A stretch of DNA of 64,000 nt, from contig NC_087109.1 in assembly GCF_963855985.1 (NCBI RefSeq), forward strand, positions 2,686,001-2,750,000, read 5' to 3'. The position numbers and the translations under genes are program-made. This document shows positions 46,770 through 58,500 of this stretch, in pieces. Each line of letters starts with the position of its first letter. Within the stretch, counting starts at the first letter, position 1. Origin of the DNA: Ostrinia nubilalis (taxonomy: Eukaryota > Arthropoda > Insecta > Lepidoptera > Crambidae). Under the pieces are notes generated by a model, which was given only the letters and a program-made list of their open reading frames with translations, ran no database searches and was not told the origin of the DNA.

Positions 46770-46970
46770 CATGGTCATCATCAGACCATTTAGTTTCCAT
46801 TGCAGGAGCACGACCCTCTCTAATTTACCAGAGGCAAATGGAAGATTTAGTCTACACTCCAAAGATTGGCCAGTCCAGACGGGTTGGGGAGGCCTGATGT
46901 TCGCATATTTTGTTCGTTAGTCGCCTCTTATGACATCCATGGCAAGAGTGAGAGTGGTTCTATGCTTTTT
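46770..46970 (+). repeat. T-family dispersed repeat, longest copy
   Basis: CCATTGCAGGAGCACGACCC, CAGTCCAGACGGGTTGGGGA, then CGCCTCTTATGACATCCATG and GCAAGAGTGAGAGTGG. Confidence 0.55.
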
Positions 46971-47037
46971 TTAAGATTATTAGTAATTTGTTATTGCACA
47001 AATTACTAATATTCCCGTTAGCTCCTCGTACTAAGCT

Positions 47038-47162
47038 AAAATATGCTTGTGTCACGAGTGAGCTCACCACAATTGTCGAGCGGCGGCGGGGAACGAACCC
47101 GCCTTCCCCGGATCACGAATCGCCAGCCCAATCCCTTCACCGTTTTCGGCTATCGTGGCTTC
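47038..47162 (-). mobile_element. SINE, tRNA-like head
   Basis: Minus strand: GCCACGATAGCCGAAAACGG, then GGCGGGTTCGTTCCCCGCC (B box), then GTGAGCTCACTCGTGACACA. A partial copy is at 59946-60000. Confidence 0.5.
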
Positions 47163-47284
47163 TAAATTCTACTTTACGGAAATACACGAGCATCAATCAA
47201 TAGTCTCTTACTTCCAATATATGTACTTATGTGTAACTTATTTTATGATTGCATCGAACCTTACATAATATTGCATTCATTGCA

Positions 47285-47440
47285 CCACCCACAATGTCGA
47301 CCGACGACCTCATGAAGGAAGGCCTTGACTGCAGGCCGCCACCAACCGGCCATTGTGGAAATCATTGGGGGAGGCCTACCTTATGTTCAGCAGTGGACGT
47401 CCTATGGCTGAAATGATGATGATGATTGCAACGAACTTTA
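47285..47440 (+). repeat. RTE-type LINE tail
   Basis: ATGTCGACCGACGACCTCAT, CATTGTGGAAATCATTGGGG, then CAGCAGTGGACGTCCTATGG and (GAT)n. Confidence 0.65.
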
Positions 47441-47620
47441 CTTAGGATTGAATTCATAATAAAACTCTGGTCAGGCTTAAATTTCAAAATCCATTTGACT
47501 CTAAACGTCCAGTTAAAATGAAACGTTTATTTCAAAAGCTCTTGAGTTTTTCGTAAAAAAAACCGTTAGAAAACTTAATTAAAAACTTGTGGAGACAGAA
47601 AGCTTTTGGAACCATAAATA

Positions 47621-48137
47621 TACTCAACATCAAATAAACCGCACCTTCCGCGACGCGAACTTTAACGATTTTCTTCTGACACAATCATGGTGCCCCAACA
47701 ATATTGGTGTTATTTGAAAGCCCAATAAATATCCTTAAAGAAAAACACATTTAATTTCTTAATAAATGATTAACATATACCATAAATGTGACTTGAAAAA
47801 ATACCTCACTTTGGGCCCACCTATGGGATCAATTAGACCAATTTTTATGGTTATAAAACCAAATAATGATTTCACGTGTCCTCTTTAACAGATGGATAGC
47901 AATTAAACCCAACTTAACAGTTTTATAGCCATAAAAGTTGGCTCTAGCGTAACTACCTATTTTTTGAAGAAGTGACTCTGGATCCTTCTAAAGACACATT
48001 TTTGGGGTAAAAACCTTTCCTTTAATGAAATGAAGGTTAGAATAGGCTTTTATATGGTACCAATATTGGTGGGAAGTTGGGATGCATACGTTTGAAAATG
48101 CTTGTCGCGGGAGGTGCGATTTATTTGACGTCGAGGT
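47621..48137. mobile_element. 517-bp TIR element, intact copy of the 33860 element
   Basis: TIRs are TACTCAACATCAAATAAACC with GCACCTTCCGCGAC, and GTCGCGGGAGGTGCGATTTA with TTTGACGTCGAGGTA. The interior is not coding. It supplies the unoccupied version of the site filled at 34231-37977. Confidence 0.82.
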
Positions 48138-48640
48138 ATTTGGTTATTTCTCTCTAAATCTTTTATTGAACTTGTAACCTAAAAACGTGGTTTAATTTCT
48201 TTCTGACCTTATTTTCGGATTTATGTTAATCTTTAATTATTATTAATTAATCAATGTTATGAATTAATCATAGCATTATTATTATAGATCAGAAACAGGT
48301 AAGTATATTAGATAATTATGTAGGGTAATTTCTCACAAAAACAAAAAGCTGAGTAGTATTATTTTCAGGAAAGTTCTTACAAATCACTCATATTTACGCA
48401 GCTTTTAACATAACTTCTCCCTAATAAAATCCCATCAATTCTCATTAAACTTGATCCGAAGTACCAGGAGTCCATGACACGGATGGAGCTAATCCTCCAG
48501 TGGGACATCGCACATTTCCCTTGAGTTATTGCTAACTGGCTATCTGATCCCTCTCTAAGTTATGGGCGCCTGGTACTTTAGATTAATTGACTTGTTTATT
48601 TTATGTTTATTGGTAGGGAAAGAGGTTTTTCTGATACTAA
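48138..48640. other. No gene recognised
   Basis: AT-rich intergenic sequence. Confidence 0.35.
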
Positions 48641-48651
48641 TAGACTAATAG

Positions 48652-48958
48652 CTAGTGAATGCCAGACCTACGTCATTTTAAAAAACTTGAAAGTTTGTCA
48701 GCGTATGCTCCCAATAAAGGTTAGAATGCTGGTGAATCATGAAGTTTGGACCATCGTGGCTTTGTAAGCTATCCTAAAAAAACTGTCTGGCAAGGAGTTG
48801 AAACTGTCAAAACTATCTGGCTAGTTTGGAAAAAACTTCTTATCGTTGCCCAAATACTAATATGCATAAAAATCAGATTTTTCTTTTTTAATATTGGGAG
48901 CATACGCTGACAAACTTTCAGCTTTTATAAAATGACGAAGGTCTGGCGTTCACTAGCT
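48652..48958. mobile_element. MITE of about 307 bp with 60-base TIRs
   Basis: CTAGTGAATGCCAGACCTAC left and GGTCTGGCGTTCACTAG right. Similarity runs inwards through GAAAGTTTGTCAGCGTATGC and TCCCAATA. No ORF. Confidence 0.72.
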
Positions 48959-49616
48959 CTTAGTCTACAATGTTTGATTTGCAAAAATAGCCTTTTTGAG
49001 TAACTACATCGACGTTGATCTACCTGATAAATAATTAATATACTTGTCAATTAATAGCATTTTTCAGATAAAATAATGAATTTTGTATTTAATGATACAT
49101 GAAAACGGCAATTTATGGGAAAAAGCGAGTAAAACTTCGTAAATCACAAGACTGGCAATTAACCCCTCAAAAAGGGTAAGGTAAGGAGCCGTGTAAAATG
49201 TACATTTTACAAGGGATCAAGAGTAAATAGGGAAATCAGAGGATTTATTGCCAAACTCCTGCCATACATACAAACATTGTTTTAACAATGTTTACTCAAC
49301 TCTGAGCTACACTCGTCCGGCGCCATCTTGATTATATTAAATGAAATTTATACCGGGTGTTTGTTAAATATAATAAAAAAAAATTATTCTTTTTAATTAA
49401 CAGTTCGTTGAAGTTTTAGAAAATAGTTTTATAAAACAGTTTTTTTTCGATTACTAGTCGATATGAAATTATTGAAATCTACAGTTTAACCACTAATAAA
49501 GCCTTCCAGTAAAGTGTAGTTATTCCCCTGGGATAGTAAAACTGTTCTAGACCTACAACAAAGTTAATCGAAAGAAACTAAGAGGAGTTAGAATATTTAA
49601 AGATCAAAATCTCTTT

Positions 49617-49755
49617 AGGGCTGATTTTTCAATCTTCAGATATCTTTTATCTGAAGAATAACCTTGTCATATTGACATATTTCCCATAATAAAGTTATCA
49701 ATGTGTCAATGTTATTCTTCAGTTAAAAGTTATCCGAAAATTGAAAAATCAGCCC
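49617..49755. mobile_element. 139-bp MITE
   Basis: GGGCTGATTTTTCAATCTTC and the inverse TTGAAAAATCAGCCC. The interior is also palindromic (ATTGACATA..ATGTGTCAAT). Confidence 0.65.
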
Positions 49756-49809
49756 ATAGTGCAATAAAACTTAAAACTATTTATCATATGGGCATTTCTA
49801 CTGTACGGT

Positions 49810-52000
49810 GTATTTTTTCTCAATTCGGTGCTAAAATTTATATTTAGTTTTTTAAGTAGTTTTAATACAAAAAAATAAATGTTACTCTATTCTGAATGTA
49901 AAAATAGCATTGTCACTAAATATTGTGAAGTGGTTTATGAGAAATGTTAAGCACCGAATTGAGAGAGCACCGAATTGAGAAAATGAATCACGGAATTGAG
50001 AAATGAATCTCCAAATATAAAAATCGCTCCGCAAACTTAGAATTGATGACATTATGAAGAAATACCTAATATATTTCAATAATCAATATAATAAATACTT
50101 AAAACGTTTTGATATCTGATTGCTGGTCTATTAGTTAGATGGTTCATTTTAGGTTTATGTGTCTGAAATACCAATGGAATAAAACAAAAATCCTAATCAA
50201 TATGTTTAATTTTTTAATAAGGAACTATAGTAAATTCTTAATTTTTATATATTATTTTAATTTTATTTAAATAAAACAAATAAATACATAACACAGGGTA
50301 TCTTTGTTTATTTATTCTTAACCTTACACATAAAACAAATATTGCAAAACCCAAGAGCTAGATTGACCTGACACTATACCGAAGATATTATATCGGACGT
50401 CAGTTTGTACACGATTAAAATGGCTCTCGAATAAATGAAATACAACAAGGCACCAGGTGTTACGGCATTATGGCTGAGCTTCGCCGGTACTAAAGGCTCT
50501 ACAGAAGCAGTTCAATTCCGTCATTCTCGAAGAAAAAACGCCTTCGGCATGGCACAGAAGTGTGGTGTTAGCATTATAGACTCATCTCACTTATGAGGCG
50601 TGTTTACAAGCTGTTTTCGAGAGTCCTTACGAATCATCTCGCTCGCAGACTCGACGACTTCCAGTCTTCCGAACAAGCTTGTTTTCGAAAAGGCTTTAGT
50701 ATTATGGTACACACACAGGTACGCTACGGCAGATTATACAGAAGACCAAGGAGTCGCGATATCGCGGATGATATCGGAGTCATGGCTGAGACCTTGGAAG
50801 ATCTAAGCACAATGCTCAATGGCCTCCGTAGAGCCTCTCAACAAGTGGGTCTCAAAATGAACATGGACAAGACAAAAATCATGTCTAATGTGCATGTTGC
50901 ACCCACTCCTCTGAAGGTTGGGAGACTACACTCGAAGTTGTTGACAATTGTATATACCTGGGACAAGAGTCCAGATAGTTAGGTCCAACTTTGAGAAAGA
51001 GGTTTATCGCTGAATTCAACTCAGCTAAGCATCGATCGGGAAGCTTCGCTATTACGTCTGAAATACCGCAGTGTCTTAAGACAAAAGTCTTCGACCAGTG
51101 TGTGTTGCCAGTGATGGTGTATGGATGTGAAACGTGGTCACTTACTATGAGCCTAATAAGAATCAGAAATGTGAATATTGATAAGAGAACCAAAGTAACC
51201 GGCATAGCCCGCAGAATTGCATAAATCAAGTAGCAGTGGGCGGGGCTCATAGCTCGTACAGATAATGGCTGTTGGGACTGAAAAAATGTCGAGTGGAAAC
51301 CACGGATCAGTGAGCAGGCCCCCCACTAGGTAGACCGACGATCTGGTGAAGGTCGAGGGAAGAACCTGGAACAATTATTTTGATAAGATAGCAACAGCAG
51401 TGTATTTTTTTAATGAAACCTCAAAAAATAAGTTTTATTGTCATCTGTCCAATGACTGGCACGGTCCAATGATTGGTAGTTCACCCTATTATTATGCTCT
51501 ATTGATTTCATTATTATTTTAAGTTACACAAACAATTTATAGCACAATAAAAGTCTCTATTTTCATTTAATATCAATTCGGTGTAAGTACGTGTTTTCTC
51601 AATTCGATGCCCCATATTCCGCGGAATTGAGATCCACGGAATTGAGGAAAAATCACATTTCATCAAATTACTCGAAAATATGATAAATTACAACAATTTC
51701 TACCAAACATAATGGCAGATATCAGTTAAATACTTAATTAATTGAGCAGTAATCTCATTAAATACTTCATGAACATTATTAATGTCGCACACCGGTTTGA
51801 GAAATGACCAGTGACCAAAAATTCTGAGTGATTTCAAACCTCTGAAAAATGCTCCTCAAAGCGACAGATCCCTCTTTTATACTGCTCGACCAGTCGAGTG
51901 TAACTGCTAGTTTGTGGGAATCAGTCGTGGGTGTTCGTACTGTGCGTTGTTAGTGATATAGGAGCACAAAAGTAAAAATCACGGAATTGAGGCACACACG
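49810..52000. repeat. Two clusters of a GAATTGAG motif around an RTE insertion
   Basis: CACGGAATTGAG or GCACCGAATTGAG, in both orientations, occurs at about 49819, 49955, 49970, 49990, 51573, 51598, 51622, 51638 and 51978. The two clusters flank 50390-51385. This may be one unknown element with terminal motif arrays, opened by the RTE insertion. Confidence 0.4.
50390..51385 (+). mobile_element. Degraded RTE-clade LINE with reverse transcriptase
   Basis: Frames with shifts and stops read YRLISLMRRVYKLFSRVLTN, then ADDIGVMAETLEDLSTMLNG with GLKMNMDKTKIMSN, then VFDQCVLPVMVYGCETWSLT. It ends with the VDRRSGEGRG tail (CCACTAGGTAGACCGACGAT). The middle of the RT before ADDI is deleted. It ties the many short tails here to the RTE clade. 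Confidence 0.78.
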
Positions 52001-52690
52001 TCGGACAACATTTAAATGTGTTACTGTATTAAAACTCAAGGACTTGCAATAAAGAAACTCATTTATATAGCTTTATTAACTATCCCTTGTTCTGTGAATG
52101 TGGGTTTCATGATGGGGAAGTTATTATTTCAAAAGTTATGAAGCAAAAACGAGTAAATTCTGGAAACCGGACACTCCATTTTAGGCCAAATTTCGCCCGT
52201 TTTTGAACTTTCGGATTTTTTCAAGGCGAGATGGAAAACCTGGCGGTCTTCTAAATATGCTCTCCATCAAGTCAAGAGTCCTATAAATACGTGTGATTTT
52301 TTTCTAGTCCGTACTTCATTTTTAAAGGTACTTTTTTCGCCCCAGTAGGTCGATCGGTCGTCCCCGTAGAAATGCCCATATGAATAAAGATACATTTCAC
52401 ATTAGCTTAAGACCCAGTATGAGTTGAAACTGTTTTTAAATCGCATTGATAAACGAATACAGCTAGAAAGGGGCGGATAATACCAAAAGCAATTTATTTC
52501 ATAGCCCCAACCCTGTATAGGTCGGTATCTGAAATTTGAAGTGCGCCGCCTGGAAGCGAGTGGAAATTAAATAGGTTTGCCCCGAGATAAAATATATTGT
52601 TGAAGTTATTTGGAACGATTGTACGTTTTCACTTTCGCTCAGCCTTTTCATTTTTGGATACCATTTTAAGTTAGATTTACTAATTTTACA
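52001..52690. other. No gene recognised
   Basis: No exon or repeat signature supported. Confidence 0.35.
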
Positions 52691-52699
52691 TACAAATCC

Positions 52700-53395
52700 T
52701 TCATATCAAATTATTTTCATAAGGAAAACATAATATATATATAGAAATTTGATCATATCTCGAGTTATAGATCCCAACTCAATTGGCTTCCCATTCGTCA
52801 GCGTAGGAACTCTAGACTTCTTGGCATTCTTTTCGCCGTTCTCTCTAATCCCACCTCTCCTTCCTACCTTAAAGAAAAGTTTACATACCTGCACCAATCG
52901 CATGACCGAACTCTCCGTTCTTCCGGAAACCTTCGGCTTGTTACACCTGTCCACCACTCTGCCTTCTTCTCGAAGTCCTTTACAGTGAAGGCTACTCGCC
53001 TTTGGAACTCGTTGCCACAAGATATCAGAGAGTCGGAAACGAGGACATCGTTTAAAATGAGAGTACGTAAACACCTTTCCACATGATTGCGTAATATTGT
53101 TTATTTATTTATCACATATTATATGGTATTAATGTTAATTATATTTATTTATATTATATGTTTGTATGTATCTGTATATATGTATGTATATGTATGTATG
53201 TATGTAGGTATATGTATCTTAAATATTATATCAATTAAAAATTTAACTTCAATTTTAACTTCTACCCTTCTACCTCTACCTTCGCACTCACAGCTTTCTG
53301 CATAACCCAGGGGTCGACTGGCTGAGAATGCTTAAATAGCATTAAGTCCACCTTTTGTACTATTTTATTGTGCAATAAAGTATTATAATTAATAT
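52700..53395 (+). mobile_element. LINE ORF2 C-terminus and 3' UTR (second LINE family)
   Basis: A frame from about 52780 to 53085 reads LLGILFAVLSNPTSPSYLKE, VTPVHHSAFFSKSFTVKATR and LWNSLPQDIRES, typical of CR1/Jockey-type ORF2 ends. The 3' UTR ends TTGTGCAATAAAGT with an AT-rich tail. A (GTAT)n microsatellite is inside at 53160-53215. 5'-truncated. Confidence 0.72.
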
Positions 53396-53438
53396 AATTA
53401 ATAATATGAACTTTAGTAAGTAAATCTTAGTATAGTTC

Positions 53439-53585
53439 TTGCAACTCACGAAGGTAAGTGAGCTTTACTTGTGTGTGTACATGTACGCACGCATAAGTCT
53501 CTAGTAATGCCTATCAATTTTTTTAAAAAACCAACAGTAGCGAGCCATCGCACATGTAAAGCTCACTCGCCTTCGTGAATTGCAA
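53439..53585. mobile_element. 147-bp MITE
   Basis: TTGCAACTCACGAAGGTAAG and its inverse CGCCTTCGTGAATTGCAA, TIRs of about 30 bases (GTGAGCTTTAC / GTAAAGCTCAC). Confidence 0.7.
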
Positions 53586-53995
53586 CTACTACGTGATATT
53601 TTATTTATTTACACACTACTAGTTAAAATCAAATAGTAACCACCCTGTATTTCCTATGCCAGACGTCCACCGCATCCGGCGCTGTCTGTCACAGTCCGGC
53701 CTGGCAGCTGATTCGCATTATAGATAAGAATTTGCGGTTTGAACCGGAGTGCAATGCTAAATGGAAATACAGGGGTGTACCACAAGTATTTAGTAATTTG
53801 TAATATTGTAAAAAAAAATATATAATACCTATCCGTAAAATTAGGAAGAATAAAAATCAAAAGTGCTGATGATCAGCTGGACTGATTAAGCTTTGTGGAG
53901 TCAATTTATTTATATTATAAGTAGGTATCTAAGTTATTTTGTTCGTAAATTCGTACGTTTAAATTATTGTAAATGTTAGTACACTCGGTAGCTTA

Positions 53996-54090
53996 CAGGA
54001 CTATTCCCAGCTTTAGTTCCCACCACTGCAACTCCTGTGTAGCCAGAATCTACAGCTTCACCGCCAATAAAAACCAAACCAGTGGCCCAA
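53996..54090 (-). repeat. W-family copy, partial
   Basis: GGACTATTCCCAGCTTTAGT to GCCAATAAAAACCAAACCAG. Confidence 0.55.
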
Positions 54091-54149
54091 AATTCCATTG
54101 TTTATCAGATTAATCATTTTTGCAAAATTAAAGATATTAGCACAATTCC

Positions 54150-54355
54150 ACTATCTAAATATATATAACTGACTGATTGACTGACATAGTGATCTATCAA
54201 AGCACAGCCCAAACCACTGGACGGATCGGGCTGAAATTTGGCATTCAGTTAGACATTATGACGCAGGCATCCGCTAAGAAAGGATTTTACGAAACTCTAC
54301 CTCTAAGGGGGCAAAACGGGATCCACGCGTACGAAGTCGCGAGCGGCAGCTAGTG
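54150..54355 (-). repeat. Q-family dispersed repeat
   Basis: Reverse copy: GGACGGATCGGGCTGAAATT, then GGGATCCACGCGTACGAAGT and CGGCAGCTAGTG. Confidence 0.6.
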
Positions 54356-54680
54356 TTTACATGTGCATGTAGTGTTATCCTTTAAACTACAGCCTACTTA
54401 ACTCGGCAAATATCAGGCTCTCCACAGAGGCAAAGTCAACAATACCCGGCAATGATGTTGACAATGATACAAAATACAATCCGTATTGACTCGAACGTTC
54501 ACTGGACCCAGTGGGCTCAACCATTGACAACCGGCCCAAAGCTCAGATAAATAATTGAGGCATCGAATTAACAAATTAAGGCCGTAGCACATTTATCAAC
54601 CCGGAAAGGGATCGTAACCGTATCAACTCGAGGCAGTCAGTATTATTTGTATGAAACTCCATAATTTCAACGCACACTTA

Positions 54681-54886
54681 GGCCCAGAACAGACGGTGAA
54701 ACGCAACTGCAACGAAACTGCAACTTTGTGATGATTCTGATGAATGAAACTGAAACTGAAAGATTCAAACTGGTCGCGTCATGTGTGGTCTCTCAACGGA
54801 CGCTATGGCAGAAACTTAGATGCAACTCAAAAGTAACTAGCAGTTGCAGTTTCGTTGCAGTTGCGTTTCACCGTCTGTTCTGGGCC
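54681..54886. mobile_element. 206-bp MITE, TTA target duplication
   Basis: GGCCCAGAACAGACGGTGAA and the inverse TTCACCGTCTGTTCTGGGCC, TIRs of about 40 bases including CAACTGCAACGAAACTGCAA. TTA on both sides. Confidence 0.78.
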
Positions 54887-54920
54887 TTATCCGCACCGTA
54901 AACGCTTCGCCTCGCGATTG

Positions 54921-55000
54921 ACAGCGCGCGAAAGGCGATGACAGCTCGCAAAAGGCGATGACAGCTCGCAAAAGGCGATGACAGCTCGCAAAAGGCCTTA
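54921..55000. repeat. 20-bp tandem repeat, four units
   Basis: ACAGCTCGCAAAAGGCGATG repeated four times; units 2 and 3 are identical and units 1 and 4 differ at a few bases. Confidence 0.85.
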
Positions 55001-55049
55001 CATTGTTGATCACTTTCCGAGTTGATAAGTCTGATTTTTTTATCCACTA

Positions 55050-55160
55050 CGAGGAAGCTCTTGGCCTGTATCTCACCTGAAAGTAAGTGATGATCAGGCC
55101 GAAGGTGGAAGCGAGCTTCACCCGGAATCTTCAACCACGGAGGAACTGGCTATTATGCCC
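55050..55160 (+). repeat. GTGATGATCAGGCC-family copy
   Basis: CCTGTATCTCACCTGAAAGT, TGATGATCAGGCCGAAGGTG, then GGAGGAACTGGCTATTATGC. The best forward copy. Confidence 0.6.
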
Positions 55161-55199
55161 TTTAAAATGTTTACAATACGACGTCCTCTCGTTCAGATG

Positions 55200-55335
55200 A
55201 TTTCAACCTCTCGTTCCCACCGCTGCAACTCCTGTGTAGCCAGGATCTACAGTCTACAGCCGCCAATAAAAACCCAACCAGTGAAGGTCAAATTTGTCCC
55301 GGGGTAAAGTTATATTGTCATTGGACTCGCAACGA
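55200..55335 (-). repeat. W-family copy
   Basis: TCGTTCCCACCGCTGCAACT to GTTATATTGTCATTGGACTC. Confidence 0.6.
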
Positions 55336-55365
55336 CTACATGATCGTTCGATAAAGGTGTTACAC

Positions 55366-55555
55366 CCATATTCACAAACATTGCTATGAGGTCTCACAGT
55401 GTTAGTGGACGCACAGGGACCCAAAAATCTATTCATAAACAATATGTTCTTGAGTAAGTGCGAACCAATCACAGAGCTCTATTCAACGCTGTGCGTTCGA
55501 CTTCGCATAGCGTAGCTGCTTCACTTAAGCAATTATCGTTTGTGAATACGTGTGT
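55366..55555. mobile_element. M1 MITE copy with internal insertion
   Basis: ACACCCATATTCACAAACAT to CGTTTGTGAATACGTGTGTT. About 40 extra bases after GGACGCACAGGG. Confidence 0.65.
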
Positions 55556-55559
55556 TAGA

Positions 55560-55720
55560 CTGTTGAACAAAGGATTTCCACAGGGATCAGTCCTGCGCTG
55601 TCCGCATCCTGGTGCTCTCCGCGGTATTTATTAGATCGTCGGACCACCGAGTGGATGGCCTGCCTGACACTTCGTCTTTCGGTCTTTGGTCGCTACTTAA
55701 GTTCTCGACTTTTTTAAAAC
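55560..55720 (-). repeat. RTE-type LINE fragment
   Basis: CTGTCCGCATCCTGGTGCTC and AGATCGTCGGACCACCGAGT, reverse orientation. Confidence 0.55.
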
Positions 55721-55727
55721 CTTTCCT

Positions 55728-55818
55728 CCAGGACAAAGTTGACTTTCACTGGTTGGGTTTTTATTGACGGTCAAGCTGTAGATCCTGGCTACACAGGAGT
55801 TGCAGCGGTTGGAATTGT
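55728..55818 (+). repeat. W-family copy, partial
   Basis: GGTTGGGTTTTTATTGACGG to GAGTTGCAGCGGTTGG. Confidence 0.55.
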
Positions 55819-56279
55819 CTCTATGTACCAAAATGAGACCAAAGCATCAGCACAATAAAACGTAACATATGTACATCGACACTTTGTGTAATCCTGGCAG
55901 ATATCCACAGCATAAAATTTTATTGGATGATTGTCATCACAATGTAGTAAGAACAGACAGTTCATTCCAAATTCCAAACGTTATTTTATGCCTAACAATA
56001 TAACATAACAATGATCACAAAACTCAAAATATCGAACCCAACTGAAGCAAACCTATTCCAAATCTAATGATCACGACGGCTTAGGTACATCAAGGATTTC
56101 TCTAATATCTGCATAATTACTATTTTTAATGCATACCTAATTTATTTAAGTACCTACCTACGCTATTCCCAGCTTGATCGCTAATAAAAACTCAACCTTT
56201 GAAACCCTTTAGCCATTTTGGATCATTAAATCGAAATTAAGCCGGCTTAATTTCGCATTTTCATGGCACGTTTATTTTA

Positions 56280-56400
56280 TTCAAAATCCTAAAAGGAACC
56301 AACCAACTAACCATGCAAAATTGAGACTCCTAGCACTTGTAGTTTGTGAGATTTCGTGAGTCAGTGACCTTTCGCTTTTTTTTTAAATATAGATTTAAAA
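56280..56400 (+). repeat. Q-family 3' part
   Basis: CCTAAAAGGAACCAACCAAC and GAGACTCCTAGCACTTGTAG, as at 62880-62980. Confidence 0.5.
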
Positions 56401-56620
56401 TGTACTGTTTGTTGTTTTTGGGCGATGGTATTTATTGACATAGCACAAAATTGGCTTAGGCGAATAAAATTCGCTTTTTATGGTATCGCTGTCGCGTGTA
56501 ACGTCGAAAGTGACATAGTTGCTGTTATTCTGTGGTTTACATCGATTTGGAATCAAATGATGAAAGTACAGTTTAAAAACTACCCATTTTCGTAGCAAAA
56601 TAGCATCAATTACAAGTATA

Positions 56621-56811
56621 CAGGATGTAATTTTATACTTTTTTGTTTAACCAAAAAGGGTTGATTAAATACTTACTTAAACTTTTCCTACAGGACCAAT
56701 AACAAGTGCTAAAAAAGCTCCATACTAAATGACTGATTCCTGATAATAATTTGTATGGGGACCTACACTTTTTTGAGATTTTTGTCTGATCAAGTATAAA
56801 ATTACACCCTG
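56621..56811. mobile_element. 191-bp MITE, TA target
   Basis: CAGGATGTAATTTTATAC and GTATAAAATTACACCCTG, with TA on both sides. Confidence 0.7.
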
Positions 56812-57349
56812 TATAAGATAGTGTCTGGTCTGTAGAGCTGAAGTGATATCTTAATAACTAATGCCAGCAGCATAAAAAATTATATTCTTCAACATTTACA
56901 AAAAAAAAATGTATTATACCTATTTATTTATGTATTGTGCTGTGTCAAACTCAGATTTCAATGCAACAAGAGTTCTTCTATTTTTGTTTTCCATCAAGCA
57001 ATGCCATCGTACCTGCACTGTCATCATTTATCACTAAATCCATCACCCACCGTCCTAGTTCATACATCACTCATCAAACACGCGCGTGAGTGACAACGCG
57101 ATTTATTACTTCAATTTAGTTCCAGAGAGTGAGGTAAAGGTGTGTACTCAGTTATAGCGGATACTTGGGAGCAATTATGATAGCGTTTTTATCGATACAG
57201 AAAAAAATATTTAATCGATTATGCTTTATAAATTGATACATAGGGTGAACTTAATGCCATGAGGCATTCTCAACCAGTTTACCTTCGGGCTAAGCAAAAT
57301 TGGTTCATAGATACGATTAATAATATTATTATAATGTAAAGTAGTTAAC
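56812..57349. other. No gene recognised
   Basis: Mostly AT-rich. 57240-57300 (ATGCCATGAGGCATTCTCAA) is the only GC-richer part and has no identity I can name. Confidence 0.3.
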
Positions 57350-57712
57350 TTGTGGAACCCTAATGATGATGATGATGATGATCCATCCGACCGATTTCGG
57401 CCATGGCGACCACTCCGACTCCTAGCTGTGTTGGCGGCGCTGGTGTGCCCGAAGATGGCTTACGTAGCCTATTTTCGCGGTAAAATCCCTCGCGCATTGA
57501 GGGCATCTGAGCACGCCGCCAACATAGTTATAGTGAAAGGCGGCAGATGGACGGGCCTTCAAGTCATCGCGCTTCGCGTCGAGTTCAGTCGTACGCTGCA
57601 CCTCGAACTCGTGGACTTGCCTTTTTACAATCTCCCGCCATTCTGGACGCTTCCGATAGTTAGTTGTCTTCTTTTACCGATATTTTTGCTGATAGTTCGA
57701 ATAACTTATTAG
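57350..57712 (+). repeat. Repeat-derived ORF after (GAT)n
   Basis: A 120-codon frame begins in GATGATGATGATGATGAT and continues CCATCCGACCGATTTCGGCC and CATGGCGACCACTCCGACT, which I take for dispersed-repeat sequence. It has no known domain. Not called as a gene. Confidence 0.35.
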
Positions 57713-57859
57713 AGCGATAAAATGGTCGCCTAGTCTCTTCAAGAATGGTATTTGAAATCAAATCAGATTTACACATTGCTAATAAAGTAGAGGTGAATGA
57801 ATTGCCTCCACCTTCATTAAAAATTCTGAAGTTAGATGAAAAACTCCAGTAATTACCTA

Positions 57860-57985
57860 ACGCCCGTATACACAAACATTACTATGAGGTCTCACAGTGC
57901 GCGTGGACGCACATGGTGACACACGAACCAATCACAGAGGTCTATTCTACGCTATGCGTTTGTAACCGTATTCACAAATGTTTAT
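57860..57985. repeat. M1 MITE, partial copy
   Basis: ACGCCCGTATACACAAACAT to GTCTATTCTACGCTATGCGT; the right TIR is replaced by TAACCGTATTCACAAATG. Confidence 0.55.
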
Positions 57986-58149
57986 TTACAAACCGCTTTA
58001 CGCTGCTACAGGGGACACGTCCCATATTGCACGTAACGCATTGTAAAAGCGATAATAAATCACAACAGTAAGAACTAAGTAAGTAAAGTCTATATTTATA
58101 CTGGGGTTCGTGTAAGAACGAGCACATTCGTGTATGTAAGACCTATGTT

Positions 58150-58500
58150 ATAGCGCAGTTACACTATGCGGGAAATTGATCGAGACATATAGTGTAAACA
58201 CGCACTTTAGTTGGTTTCGCTGCGCGTTGCCCATACTTCGGCGTGTGTGCATAATGTAACTACGCCATTATGTGTTATAGTGATGGTTATAGGATTTGCC
58301 ACGCTAGATGCGTTCTGAGGTCAGGTCAAAGTGAACGCAGCTCGCAACATGTTATGAACAACATTGACGGTCTGCACATTGATATTGATGCGTTCTGAAC
58401 GAAGTACGAGCAAAGAACGCAAACTGGCAGGTGCGGGCTGCGTTCATTTGACCTGAATTTTGTCAAATACGCAAACGATTCGAAGACGAAAGTTGTTCAT
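58150..58500. repeat. Imperfect palindromes (possible decayed MITEs)
   Basis: AGGTCAAAGTGAACGCAGCT at 58321 faces GGGCTGCGTTCATTTGACCT at 58434. ATAGCGCAGTTACACTATGC at 58150 faces ATAATGTAACTACGCCATTA at 58250. Confidence 0.4.

Noticed and set aside
53087..53305. Hydrophobic ORF rich in Tyr and Val
   Set aside because: Made by the (GTAT)n microsatellite in a LINE 3' UTR.
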